NCBI GenBank assembly: GCA_023412275.1
Contig: JAEYNY010000176.1
Location: forward strand, 1 to 21,618
Direction of reading: 5' to 3'
DNA length: 21,618 bases
Source of the DNA: Bacillota bacterium
Lineage (GTDB): Bacteria; Bacillota; Clostridia; Acetivibrionales; DSM-1351
Positions 1 to 7,479 of the stretch are shown here, in pieces. How positions within the stretch are numbered: the stretch's first letter is position 1; every line of letters begins with the position of its first letter. The notes below the pieces were generated by a model, which was not told where the DNA came from, did not search any database, and saw only the letters and a program-made list of their open reading frames with translations. The position numbers and the translations under genes are program-made.

Positions 1-104
1 GACACACACTTCCCTCCCTCCGATGGTAACAATTGTGCCGGGAAATAAGCCGTAGTACCTTATCACATACTGTAGGGAATTAAGCTAAATACAGCACACA
101 CTAT

Positions 105-134
105 ATTATATATTAATTTTCAAAAAAGTGTCAA
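105..134 (-). promoter_or_regulatory. Sigma-A promoter for the gene cut off at base 1 (probably rpsU)
   Basis: On the minus strand there is a perfect TTGACA (134-129) and a perfect TATAAT (110-105) with an 18-nt spacer. Transcription would start near 98 and run toward base 1. A very strong ribosome site, GGAGGGAGGG, lies at 21-12, with a GTG six nt further on at 5-3. The gene itself is outside the window. In many clostridia the gene after hit is rpsU, which often starts with GTG and Ser, so rpsU is the best guess, but this is inference from gene order only. Nothing else is recognisable in 1-187. Confidence 0.7.
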
Positions 135-187
135 TATATATTTAATAAAAGATACAAATAATAACGACTTATTTACAAAAAACAACG

Positions 188-532
188 TTACAGTATTTTG
201 GAACCCATTGCAGTTCCACCTACCAGATGGTAATGTAAGTGGAAAACAGTTTGCCCTGCATCTGCTCCGCAGTTATTTATCAATCTGTATCCGCTGTCGG
301 AAATACCGAGTTGTTTTGCAATTTCATTTGCAGCCAGATGGATGTCTTTCATAACATTAACATTCTCATGATTAAGTTCGTTATGTGAAGCAATATGCTC
401 TTTAGGAACTATCAGCACATGTACCGGTGCCTCAGGATTAATGTCATGAAAAGCGTAAACCTTATCTGTCTCATAAACCTTCTTTGAAGGAATCTCACCA
501 TTTATTATCTTACAAAATATACAATCGCTCAT
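188..532 (-). CDS. HIT-family purine nucleoside phosphoramidase-like protein
   Basis: This 114-residue protein has the length and layout of bacterial HinT/HIT proteins, cytoplasmic enzymes that hydrolyse AMP-linked phosphoramidates and related nucleotides. The histidine triad that names the family is visible near the C-terminus as HLHYHLV (about residues 98-104), where the middle His is the nucleophile. An N-terminal CIFC pair resembles half of the zinc site found in many members. The ATG at 532 is preceded by GGAG with a 7-nt gap. The gene begins 33 nt after the alaS stop on the same strand, so it is probably the last gene of the T-box-controlled alaS transcript. No clear terminator follows it. 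The physiological substrate is unknown. The family call is very secure. Confidence 0.95.
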   Translation of the reverse strand: MSDCIFCKIINGEIPSKKVYETDKVYAFHDINPEAPVHVLIVPKEHIASHNELNHENVNVMKDIHLAANEIAKQLGISDSGYRLINNCGADAGQTVFHLHYHLVGGTAMGSKIL

Positions 533-565
533 AGTATCACTCCTTTACTATTTTTGCATGTGATT

Positions 566-3205
566 TTATTTAATTTGTGATTCCACAATAGAAGCAGCAG
601 TCTTCAATGCTTCATCTATTTTAGACAAATCCTTACCGCCTGCCTGTGCCATATCCGGACGTCCACCGCCGCCACCTCCGGCAGTTTTTGCGACTTCCTT
701 GATTATATTCCCTGAATGGATTCCCTTTGCCACAACATCCTTTGTGGCGGTTACAACAAAGCTGACCTTATCACCATAACCTGAACCAAGAACTACAACC
801 CCTGAACCAAGCTTATTTTTTAGCATATCTCCGGTATTTCTGAGGCCTTCCATATCCATAGTGTCAAATCGTGCCGTTACTACCTTTACGCCTTTTATTT
901 CAACCGCATTGGCAAGTACACTTTCTGATTCTCCACTTACCAGCTTATTACGAAGCTGTTCTATTTCCTTTTCTGCATTTTTAAGTTCCTGTCCAAGGCT
1001 TTCAACTTTTTTAATACTATCCTGAGGAGCTGCCTTTAAAGCCTGTGCAACTTCGTTCAGCAAGTTTTCTCTCTCTGTATAATATCTTATAGCCGCTTCA
1101 CCTGTTAGTGCCTCAAGTCTCCTTACACCTGCCGCTACGCCGCTTTCCCCGAGAATTTTAACAAGGCCGGCCTGAGCAGTATTTTTCAGGTGAGTACCTC
1201 CGCACAATTCGATGCTGTAATCCTCTACCTTTACAACTCTTACGGTATTACCGTATTTCTCACCGAATAAAGCCATTGCGCCAAGTTTTTTGGCTTCATC
1301 AATAGGCATTTCTCTTACATCAACTTCCATGCTGCTGAGAATTGCCTCATTTGTCATGTCTTCAACCTTCTTTAGTTCTTCAGGTGTCATTGCCGAAAAA
1401 TGGCTGAAGTCAAATCTTAGTTTATTAGGTTCTACAAGGGAACCTGCCTGATGAACGTGGTCTCCCAATACAGTTCTCAGTGCTTTGTGAAGTAAGTGGG
1501 TAACCGTATGGTTTCTGTTTATGGCAATTCTTCTCTTTTCATCTATTGAAGCTGTAACTGTACTTCCTGTTTCCACAAGTCCGGTTTCAACGAACCCGGT
1601 ATGCAGGAATTTTCCATCAGCAGTTTTTGTGCAGTTTTCAATCTTTATTACACCATTCTTGGTAGTCAGTACTCCTGAATCTCCAACCTGACCTCCCATT
1701 TCAGCATAAAATGTTGTCTTGTCAAGAATAACGGTTATTTCGTCTCCTTCTTGAGCGGTATCAACGATTTCTCCGTCCTTGACTATATACAATATTGCAG
1801 ACTCGCAAACTGTATTTTCATAACCCACGAAAGCTGTCTTTTGGCTCTTGTCCAGTTTGTCAAAAACACTGTCAGACCATGCTGATGTATCCTTGCTGTT
1901 GTGAGCATCTCTTGCTTTCTTCCTCTGGGCATCCATTTCCTTTTTGAAGCCTTCCTCGTCTATTCCCAGCCCGTTTTCTTCTGCAATTTCTCTGGTCAGG
2001 TCGAGTGGGAATCCATAGGTATCATGGAGTTTGAAAACCATTTTACCCGGTATTACTTCCTGCTTTTTAGCCTTAATTTCATCTATAAATTCATTGAGAA
2101 TAACTATTCCCTGGTCCACAGTTGCTTCAAAACGCTCTTCCTCAATTTTTATAACCTTTTTAATATACTCAGCCTTCTCAGCAAGCTCTGGATAAGCTTC
2201 CTTTGATTCATTTATTACAACCATGGCTACGTCATACAAGAAAGGTTTATTTATACCTAATAACCTGCCGTGTCTTGCAGCTCTTCTCAATAGTCTTCTT
2301 AATACATAGCCTCTACCTTCATTTGATGGTAAAACTCCATCGCAAACCATCATTGTTGTACTTCTGATGTGGTCTGTGATTACACGTATGGATACATCTG
2401 TTTTCTCAGACTTCTTGTATTCAACTCCTGCTGTTTTACAGATGTAATCCAGGATGTTCCAAACAGTATCAACTTCAAAGAGATTGTCAACATCCTGTGA
2501 AATACATGCAAGTCTTTCAAGTCCCATCCCGGTATCGATATTGGGGTGAGCAAGTCTTGTATAGTTACCCTGTTCATCTCTGTTGAACTGTGTAAAAACG
2601 TTGTTCCAGAATTCTACGTAGCGGTCGCACTCACAACCAACCTTACAGTCAGGGCTTCCACAACCTTTTTCAGGCCCCCTGTCAAAGTAAATTTCCGAAC
2701 AAGGACCACATGGGCCTGTACCATGCTCCCAGAAATTGTCTTTTTTACCCATACGTACAATTCTCTCGGCAGGTAAGCCTACAACTTTATGCCATATATC
2801 AAAAGCTTCATCATCGTCCTCATAAATTGTTACCCATAACTTGTCAACCGGCATTTTGAGGTCTTCAGTTACAAATTCCCATGCCCATGGAATAGCTTCA
2901 TTCTTAAAGTAATCACCGAATGAAAAATTACCCAGCATTTCAAAATAAGTACCATGGCGGGCTGTTTTCCCAACGTTTTCTATATCTGGTGTCCTTATAC
3001 ATTTCTGGCAGGTTGTTACTCTTTTTCTCGGCGGTTCCTCTTGCCCTGTAAAAAATGGCTTCAATGGTGCCATTCCAGAGTTAATAAGTAACAGGCTGGG
3101 GTCATTTTTAGGAACCAGAGGAGCACTTGCAAGCCTTAGATGTCCCTTGCTCTCAAAAAACTTTAGATAACGTTCTCTTAGTTCATTCAATCCTAGTTTT
3201 TGCAT
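566..3205 (-). CDS. alaS: Alanyl-tRNA synthetase
   Basis: The 879-residue protein attaches alanine to tRNA(Ala) in the cytoplasm and is full length for the family. The class II catalytic domain fills about residues 1-240, including RTPDIENVGK near 71 and the motif 3 region GMGLERL near 226. The tRNA-recognition region follows to about 460. The editing domain (about 550-690) holds the zinc-binding HTVTH (566-570) and CGGTH (668-672), which remove mischarged Ser and Gly. The C-terminal DHHA1 region ends in a run of six glycines followed by RPDMAQAGG. The ATG at 3205 has AAAGGA 9 nt upstream. A T-box leader precedes the gene and the HIT gene follows after 33 nt. No anomaly seen. Confidence 0.98.
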   Translation of the reverse strand: MQKLGLNELRERYLKFFESKGHLRLASAPLVPKNDPSLLLINSGMAPLKPFFTGQEEPPRKRVTTCQKCIRTPDIENVGKTARHGTYFEMLGNFSFGDYFKNEAIPWAWEFVTEDLKMPVDKLWVTIYEDDDEAFDIWHKVVGLPAERIVRMGKKDNFWEHGTGPCGPCSEIYFDRGPEKGCGSPDCKVGCECDRYVEFWNNVFTQFNRDEQGNYTRLAHPNIDTGMGLERLACISQDVDNLFEVDTVWNILDYICKTAGVEYKKSEKTDVSIRVITDHIRSTTMMVCDGVLPSNEGRGYVLRRLLRRAARHGRLLGINKPFLYDVAMVVINESKEAYPELAEKAEYIKKVIKIEEERFEATVDQGIVILNEFIDEIKAKKQEVIPGKMVFKLHDTYGFPLDLTREIAEENGLGIDEEGFKKEMDAQRKKARDAHNSKDTSAWSDSVFDKLDKSQKTAFVGYENTVCESAILYIVKDGEIVDTAQEGDEITVILDKTTFYAEMGGQVGDSGVLTTKNGVIKIENCTKTADGKFLHTGFVETGLVETGSTVTASIDEKRRIAINRNHTVTHLLHKALRTVLGDHVHQAGSLVEPNKLRFDFSHFSAMTPEELKKVEDMTNEAILSSMEVDVREMPIDEAKKLGAMALFGEKYGNTVRVVKVEDYSIELCGGTHLKNTAQAGLVKILGESGVAAGVRRLEALTGEAAIRYYTERENLLNEVAQALKAAPQDSIKKVESLGQELKNAEKEIEQLRNKLVSGESESVLANAVEIKGVKVVTARFDTMDMEGLRNTGDMLKNKLGSGVVVLGSGYGDKVSFVVTATKDVVAKGIHSGNIIKEVAKTAGGGGGGRPDMAQAGGKDLSKIDEALKTAASIVESQIK

Positions 3206-3263
3206 TTATATTCGTCCTTTCAACTATATTAGTCTTCAATTTATTTAATAAGTTCTTTACATT

Positions 3264-3298
3264 AAAAAACTCCCATCCCAAAAATAAAGGGACGAGAG
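3264..3298 (-). terminator. T-box-controlled intrinsic terminator before alaS
   Basis: Minus-strand CTCTCGTCCC (3298-3289) pairs over 10 bp (two G-U pairs) with GGGATGGGAG (3279-3270) across a 9-nt loop and is followed by six T (3269-3264). Its 5' arm includes the CGTCCC that would pair with the T-box in the antiterminator, so the two folds exclude each other. Confidence 0.9.
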
Positions 3299-3499
3299 AT
3301 ATCTCACGCGGTACCACCCTAATTCCCCAAAAAGGGGCTCTTAGTCAATCCACAATAACGCCGTGGGTACGTCCATCCTTTTTACCGGACAGAAGCTCCG
3401 GAAACTGCTTCGTAAAATGCTCTGCAAGAACTCGCACCAACCGTTCTCTCTCTTTAGTCAGAAAACATAACACTACTTCTTTCCTTCATTGCCATTCTT
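3264..3499 (-). promoter_or_regulatory. T-box riboswitch (tRNA-Ala-sensing leader) of alaS
   Basis: The minus strand carries the canonical T-box core AGGGTGGTACCGCG (3320-3307), followed by the usual CGTCCC element and a terminator. Stem I can be traced: GGAAA (3484-3480) pairs with TTTCC (3404-3400) and closes an internal loop with GAAGTA (3479-3474) on the 5' side and GAAGCA on the 3' side. The loop therefore presents GCA (3408-3406), an Ala codon, as candidate specifier. Distal stem I contains the typical GGTTGGTG. A CCGGA/TCCGG hairpin and a CCCC-TTTTT-GGGG hairpin follow before the T-box. Uncharged tRNA(Ala) should stabilise the antiterminator and allow transcription of alaS and hit. Confidence 0.93.
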
Positions 3500-3505
3500 G
3501 ATAAA

Positions 3506-3535
3506 ATTATATACAATCTTATATTCCAGTGTCAA
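3506..3535 (-). promoter_or_regulatory. Sigma-A promoter of the alaS T-box transcript
   Basis: Perfect TTGACA (3535-3530) and perfect TATAAT (3511-3506) with an 18-nt spacer. The predicted start near 3499 lies just before stem I of the T-box. The promoter sits only 15 nt beyond the gph stop codon and no terminator intervenes, so read-through from gph is possible. Confidence 0.8.
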
Positions 3536-3549
3536 GGATTGCAATAAAT

Positions 3550-4215
3550 TTAATGCCTTTGAGCCCGGGTTATAAAGTCAACCAGTTCGGAAGGCGATGC
3601 CAACAGTATCTTTCCGCCATATGCTATTAATTCCTCTTTCTCCCGAAAGCCCCATAATACACCGGCTGCCAGCATCTCTGCTCTGTTCGCCGACTCCATA
3701 TCACCGCCGGAATCTCCCACATATATTGTTTGACTTGGTGGAACTCCCAGCCTTTCAGCAGCTTCTATCAGTGAAGCCGGATCCGGCTTACGTGGTATTC
3801 CCTCTCGTTCACCAAATATTACGTCAAAATACTCGCATCCCAATATTTTTTCAACTATCTCATTTGTGGGTTTGTGAGGTTTATTTGAGCAAACCCCCAT
3901 TTTTACCCCTGCTTTTTTTAGATTATCCAGCATCTCATGTATTCCATCATAAGCTCTTGTTTTATTTACATAATTTTTGTTGTATATTATACGATAATCC
4001 TGGAGTATCATATCAACGACGCTATCATCTGTTCCGCTAGGTGCAGCGTTTTTTATCAGATTCCGTACTCCGTTTCCTACAAACTTTTTATATGAATCCG
4101 TTAGGTGGGCTTTGAATCCGTGCTTTATTAAGGCTTCATTGGCACTGTCAGCCAAATCCTCCAGTGAGTTTATAAGTGTTCCGTCCAAATCAAACAGTAC
4201 TGCTGTATATTTCAT
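3550..4215 (-). CDS. HAD-superfamily hydrolase, phosphoglycolate phosphatase-like
   Basis: This cytoplasmic phosphatase of about 221 residues belongs to the HAD family. Motif I is FDLDGTL near the N-terminus with nucleophile Asp9 and acid/base Asp11. Motif II is VCSNK, the conserved Lys lies in RKPDP, and motif IV is GDSGGDM. A cap region lies between motifs I and II. This pattern and length fit the Gph/PpaX group, which dephosphorylates 2-phosphoglycolate or pyrophosphate; the exact substrate cannot be read from sequence. An ATG at 4227 is in frame but has no ribosome site. The ATG at 4215 has GGAG with a 6-nt gap and starts directly with the HAD fold, so I chose it. The gene lies upstream of alaS on the same strand and is divergent from the esterase gene. 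Confidence 0.87.
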   Translation of the reverse strand: MKYTAVLFDLDGTLINSLEDLADSANEALIKHGFKAHLTDSYKKFVGNGVRNLIKNAAPSGTDDSVVDMILQDYRIIYNKNYVNKTRAYDGIHEMLDNLKKAGVKMGVCSNKPHKPTNEIVEKILGCEYFDVIFGEREGIPRKPDPASLIEAAERLGVPPSQTIYVGDSGGDMESANRAEMLAAGVLWGFREKEELIAYGGKILLASPSELVDFITRAQRH

Positions 4216-4409
4216 ATATCTCTCCATTTATTTGTTTTTTATATAATATCAGGTTTGTATGGGTATGTATATATTAGCTTCATATAATGGTATCTTTCTC
4301 CTTATTTTTGTACGCATGTACTTATATGGCAATATGTGTAAATTCTTTTTCAAAATTAGTATATAATGATTATAATAAACGTCATTTTTGGAAAGGAGTA
4401 ATATTTTTT

Positions 4410-5498
4410 ATGAGAAGATGTATTTTGTTATGTCTGGTTTTATTCTCTTTTTTATCTATATGCAGTTGCAGTTCAGGTACTTCCGATTCAGCTGCTTCAA
4501 AAAGTCCAATCAACTCTGGCTCTCTTCCGGGAAACACTACATCTGCTGTTACAAATACAAGCGGAAAACCCCAGATAGGTTCCTCACAATTAATATTTAA
4601 AACTATTTCATCAAAGAGCATTGCAAGTAATTTACTTAACGAAAGCACAGATCAAATGATTGAGATTTATCTGCCACCCACGTACAGCACTAGCGTTAAA
4701 TCCTACCCGGTTATTTATTACCTTCACGGTTTTGGCGAACCTGCAGGATCATTCCTGGATAACTCTAAAAACGATTTGGATACATACTTTACCAACAATG
4801 ATAACCAATTTATTATGGTGTGTATGAACGGTCAAAACAAATCAGGTGGATCATTTTATGTTAATTCTCCTGTTATTGGAAACTGGGAGGATTATGTCAC
4901 AAATGAGGTAGTTAATTATATTGACAATAATTACAGAACAATTAAGTCCTCTGACTCACGAGGCATTTGCGGGCATTCCATGGGAGGCTTCGGGGCAATC
5001 AATATAGCACTAAAGCATCCTGAAATATTCGGCTCGGTTTATGCTGCATCTCCTGGTATATTTTCAAATGATAATTTCGCTGAAGTACTTAATTCTTGGA
5101 AAACCGATACTGTAGTTTTACAAGCTTATGGGCAGGCATTTTGTCCTGATCCTGACGGTGAGCCTCCATATTGTAAAATACCTTCATCTGATGATGCTAA
5201 AACCTCTGAACAAAAGCGGATCTTAAACAATTGGATAGACGGATATGGAAATTTTGAAAAAAAACTAAATTCATATTTGGCAAAAAATAAACCGCTGCGT
5301 GCAATAGGATTTTCATATGGCACTAATGACAGTTATACCTGGATTCCAAAGGGTACCAAACATTTTATTAATCTTCTTAAAAAAAATAAAATTGAACCTA
5401 CTGTATATGAATATGAAGGTGACCACGAAATGCCTGACGGTATGCTCTCTGAGCACCTGATTCCTTTCTTTAATCAATATCTTGTTTGGCAGAAATAA
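4410..5498 (+). CDS. Lipoprotein esterase of the esterase D / feruloyl esterase type
   Basis: This 362-residue alpha/beta-hydrolase is probably anchored outside the membrane. The N-terminus has a basic start, a hydrophobic stretch and a Cys at residue 20 in a lipobox-like ICSC. A Ser/Thr/Pro/Gly-rich linker of about 50 residues follows. The nucleophile elbow is GHSMGG with Ser190; likely acid and base partners are Asp307 (GTNDSY) and His339 (EGDHE). PVIYYLHGFG holds the oxyanion HG motif. This matches the PF00756 esterase family, which includes acetyl-xylan and feruloyl esterases, enterochelin esterases and S-formylglutathione hydrolase; a polysaccharide de-esterification role fits the organism but is inference. 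No dockerin is present. The frame is open back to an ATG at 4287, but the ATG at 4410 has AAAGGAG upstream (11-nt gap) and gives the signal peptide. A TATAAT at 4362-4367 or 4371-4376 may be the -10. Confidence 0.85.
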   Translation: MRRCILLCLVLFSFLSICSCSSGTSDSAASKSPINSGSLPGNTTSAVTNTSGKPQIGSSQLIFKTISSKSIASNLLNESTDQMIEIYLPPTYSTSVKSYPVIYYLHGFGEPAGSFLDNSKNDLDTYFTNNDNQFIMVCMNGQNKSGGSFYVNSPVIGNWEDYVTNEVVNYIDNNYRTIKSSDSRGICGHSMGGFGAINIALKHPEIFGSVYAASPGIFSNDNFAEVLNSWKTDTVVLQAYGQAFCPDPDGEPPYCKIPSSDDAKTSEQKRILNNWIDGYGNFEKKLNSYLAKNKPLRAIGFSYGTNDSYTWIPKGTKHFINLLKKNKIEPTVYEYEGDHEMPDGMLSEHLIPFFNQYLVWQK

Positions 5499-5520
5499 TT
5501 TTGTATATTCTTTGTACTTG

Positions 5521-5580
5521 AAGCCACCTGTAGATAGAAATCGGTAGAATTACCGTTTTATTTATTAGGTGGCTTTATTT
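5521..5580 (+). terminator. Nested two-stem terminator-like structure after the esterase gene
   Basis: The outer arms AAGCCACCT (5521-5529) and AGGTGGCTT (5567-5575) pair perfectly over 9 bp. An inner CGGTA (5542-5546) and TACCG (5551-5555) form a second perfect stem with a 4-nt loop. The 3' side continues TTATTTTGATT, a weak U-tract. It lies 23 nt after the esterase stop, so termination is the simplest reading, although the large 37-nt loop with an internal hairpin is unusual. Confidence 0.6.
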
Positions 5581-5621
5581 TGATTAGTATGTACATAATA
5601 AAATTAACATGCCAAATTTAA

Positions 5622-5650
5622 TTGATTCATTCTGCATAATTATGTATAAT
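5622..5650 (+). promoter_or_regulatory. argJ promoter overlapped by a candidate ArgR box
   Basis: TTGATT (5622-5627) and a perfect TATAAT (5645-5650) are separated by 17 nt, giving a start near 5657 and a leader of about 66 nt. TGCATAATTATGTA (5633-5646) lies across the spacer and -10. It matches the ArgR-type operator pattern TGNAT-N4-ATNCA except for one base. A repressor there would block polymerase when arginine is plentiful. The promoter is well supported; the ArgR site is inference from the match and from the downstream gene. Confidence 0.6.
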
Positions 5651-5722
5651 CAACTTAAAATAAAGATGTTATTATTTGTATTTAAATTTAAATAGAGCCT
5701 TAATAGGCACATGGAGGTTCAC

Positions 5723-6925
5723 ATGAATATTATTGATGGTGGTATTACTGCTCCCAAAGGCTTTAAAGCCGCAGGAGTTGCCTGTGGCATAAAGAAAAAC
5801 AACAGGAAGGATCTCGCAATAGTTTGTTCTGAAGATACAGCCGTTGCGTCAGGCGTATTTACAACCAACGTTGTTAAAGGACACTCCCTGCAGGTTTCAA
5901 TGGAACATATTAAAAATGGTTTTGCAAGGGCTATTGTAATCAATAGTGGAAATGCCAACGCCTGTGTTGGTGAAACCGGTTACAAGGATGCAAAGGAAAT
6001 AACAGCGCTGACTGCTGAGCTATTGCAGTGTGATGCTCAGGATATTCTTGTTAACTCTACCGGAGTAATTGGAACAAAGCTAAATATGCCTTCCGTAAGA
6101 TCAGGTATTCGTTTAGCGGTTAATGCGCTTAGCTCCCTGGGCGGGGCAGAGGCTGAAGAAGCTATAATGACTACCGACCTGATGCCAAAGGAAATTGCCG
6201 TTGATATTGAGCTCCAAGGTGAAACCGTTCGTATCGGCGGTATTGCAAAGGGTTCAGGAATGATTCATCCTAACATGGCTACTATGATAGGTATAATCAC
6301 AACAGATGCAAATATATCGAGAAGCCTTCTGGATAAGGCACTTAAACAATGTGTAAAAAAGACTTTTAACAGGGTTTCCGTAGATGGAGACACCAGTGTT
6401 TGTGATTCTGTTTTTGTATTGGCTAATGGTTTTGCAGATAATGATGCCATCGTAAAGGAAGACTATGAGTATTCAAAATTTGTTGATGCGATGATGTTTG
6501 TCTGTACTTATCTTGCAAGGCTAATAGCTAAAGACGGTGAAGGAGCTACAAAGCTTATTGAAATTCAGGTTGACGGTGCCGGTGATGAAAACGATGCCTA
6601 TAAGGTTGTAAGTACTGTTGCTAAATCGCCTTTGGTTAAAACAGCTATCTTCGGAGAAGATGCCAATTGGGGAAGAATTTTTACGGCTGTAGGATATTCA
6701 GGTGCTTCCTTTGACCCTAATCTTACAGATATTTATTTAGGAGATATTCTTGTCTGCCGGAACGGAGCAGCTGCTAATTTTGATGAAGCCGCTGTAAAAG
6801 AGATTATCAAGAAAAAAGAGATTGTTATTAAAATAAATCTGAAAAAGGGAAATGTATCAGACAGGATATGGACTTGTGATTTTTCATATGACTATGTTAA
6901 GATAAATGGAAGTTACAGAAGTTAA
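5723..6925 (+). CDS. argJ: Ornithine acetyltransferase / glutamate N-acetyltransferase
   Basis: The 400-residue cytoplasmic enzyme transfers acetyl from N-acetylornithine to glutamate, recycling the acetyl group in arginine synthesis; some members also use acetyl-CoA. Landmarks are INSGNANACVG near 75-85, NSTGVIG near 111, and KGSGMIHPNMAT, where the precursor cuts itself before Thr187 to make the alpha and beta chains and frees Thr as nucleophile. FGEDANWGRIF in the beta chain is also typical. An ATG at 5711 overlaps the ribosome site GGAGG (5713-5717), so translation should start at 5723, 5 nt beyond it. No argC, argB or argD is adjacent, so the gene stands apart from the usual arginine cluster in this window. 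Whether it is mono- or bifunctional cannot be read here. Confidence 0.95.
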   Translation: MNIIDGGITAPKGFKAAGVACGIKKNNRKDLAIVCSEDTAVASGVFTTNVVKGHSLQVSMEHIKNGFARAIVINSGNANACVGETGYKDAKEITALTAELLQCDAQDILVNSTGVIGTKLNMPSVRSGIRLAVNALSSLGGAEAEEAIMTTDLMPKEIAVDIELQGETVRIGGIAKGSGMIHPNMATMIGIITTDANISRSLLDKALKQCVKKTFNRVSVDGDTSVCDSVFVLANGFADNDAIVKEDYEYSKFVDAMMFVCTYLARLIAKDGEGATKLIEIQVDGAGDENDAYKVVSTVAKSPLVKTAIFGEDANWGRIFTAVGYSGASFDPNLTDIYLGDILVCRNGAAANFDEAAVKEIIKKKEIVIKINLKKGNVSDRIWTCDFSYDYVKINGSYRS

Positions 6926-6929
6926 ACGA

Positions 6930-6958
6930 TTGCCGAATTTTACTATTACTGATATAAT
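6930..6958 (+). promoter_or_regulatory. Extended -10 promoter for the CheW gene
   Basis: A perfect TATAAT (6953-6958) is preceded by TG one base upstream (TGATATAAT), with a partial -35 TTGCCG (6930-6935) at 17-nt spacing. It lies just after the argJ stop and gives a leader of about 30 nt ending in a GGGGGAGG ribosome site. The CheW gene therefore probably does not depend on argJ transcription. Confidence 0.6.
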
Positions 6959-6995
6959 GTTTGTACAAGAACTTTTTGGGGGAGGTAATTGTAAA

Positions 6996-7415
6996 ATGTC
7001 TACGCAATTGGTTTTATTTAAGATAAACAATGAAATATTTGCTATAGGTATAAATAATGTAAATATAATCGAAAGAATTACAGATATTTACAAAGTTCCT
7101 GATACACCTGAGTATATTGATGGATTGATTAATTTAAGAGGAAAAGTCCATACAGTTTTTAATTTAAGAAAGAAGTTTGGATATTTACCAAAAGAGTCTG
7201 ATGACAATACCAGAATTATCATATTGAATCATCAGTCAAATGTTGGCCTTCTCGTTGATGAGGTAATGGAAATATTCAGTGCCGAGGATTCGGAAGTAAA
7301 GCCTGCCCCTGAACTTATTTCAGGTATTTCAGGCAAATTTTTCAGTGGTGTTATCGAAAGAGATGGTCGTATAGTACTTATTCTTGATCTTGAAAAATTA
7401 TTTGAAGTTAAATAA
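6996..7415 (+). CDS. CheW-like chemotaxis coupling protein
   Basis: The protein is 139 residues, a single CheW domain with no added kinase or receiver part. Typical features are an N-terminal LVLFKINNEIFAIGI strand, a VP..P.YIDGLINLRG segment that forms the receptor- and CheA-binding face, and a C-terminal GRIVLILDLEKL strand. CheW proteins hold the CheA kinase in array with chemoreceptors at the inner membrane. The frame is open back to an ATG at 6906 inside argJ, but the ATG at 6996 has GGGGGAGG 10 nt upstream and begins the domain, so I chose it. It has its own promoter and converges on a chemoreceptor gene 65 nt away, suggesting a partner pair. No cheA or other che gene is in the window. 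Confidence 0.88.
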   Translation: MSTQLVLFKINNEIFAIGINNVNIIERITDIYKVPDTPEYIDGLINLRGKVHTVFNLRKKFGYLPKESDDNTRIIILNHQSNVGLLVDEVMEIFSAEDSEVKPAPELISGISGKFFSGVIERDGRIVLILDLEKLFEVK

Positions 7416-7421
7416 AACATT

Positions 7422-7459
7422 AAAAAAACCCGGTTTGACATTTATCAAACTGGGTTTTT
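7422..7459. terminator. Bidirectional terminator between cheW and the chemoreceptor gene
   Basis: CCCGGTTTG (7429-7437) pairs with CAAACTGGG (7446-7454) over 9 bp with one G-T pair and an 8-nt loop. Seven A precede it and five T follow, so it can end transcription from both converging genes. Confidence 0.9.
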
Positions 7460-7479
7460 CTATACCCCATCCGGCATTT

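Noticed and set aside
1901..2206. Plus-strand open frame inside alaS
   Set aside because: Antisense to a fully conserved part of alaS, with low-complexity hydrophobic composition and no ribosome site; a shadow frame.
3391..3397. GCT in GAGCTTC as the T-box Ala specifier
   Set aside because: This GCT lies in the terminal loop of the CCGGA/TCCGG hairpin beyond stem I, not in the internal loop closed by GGAAA/TTTCC, so GCA at 3408-3406 fits the T-box architecture better.
3127..3501. Plus-strand open frame of 124 codons over the alaS start and T-box leader
   Set aside because: It overlaps alaS antisense and the T-box RNA, has no ribosome site and no family features; the T-box explains the sequence.
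6906..6995. N-terminal extension of CheW overlapping argJ
   Set aside because: The extension has no homology to CheW, overlaps argJ, and the GGGGGAGG ribosome site and promoter support the ATG at 6996.
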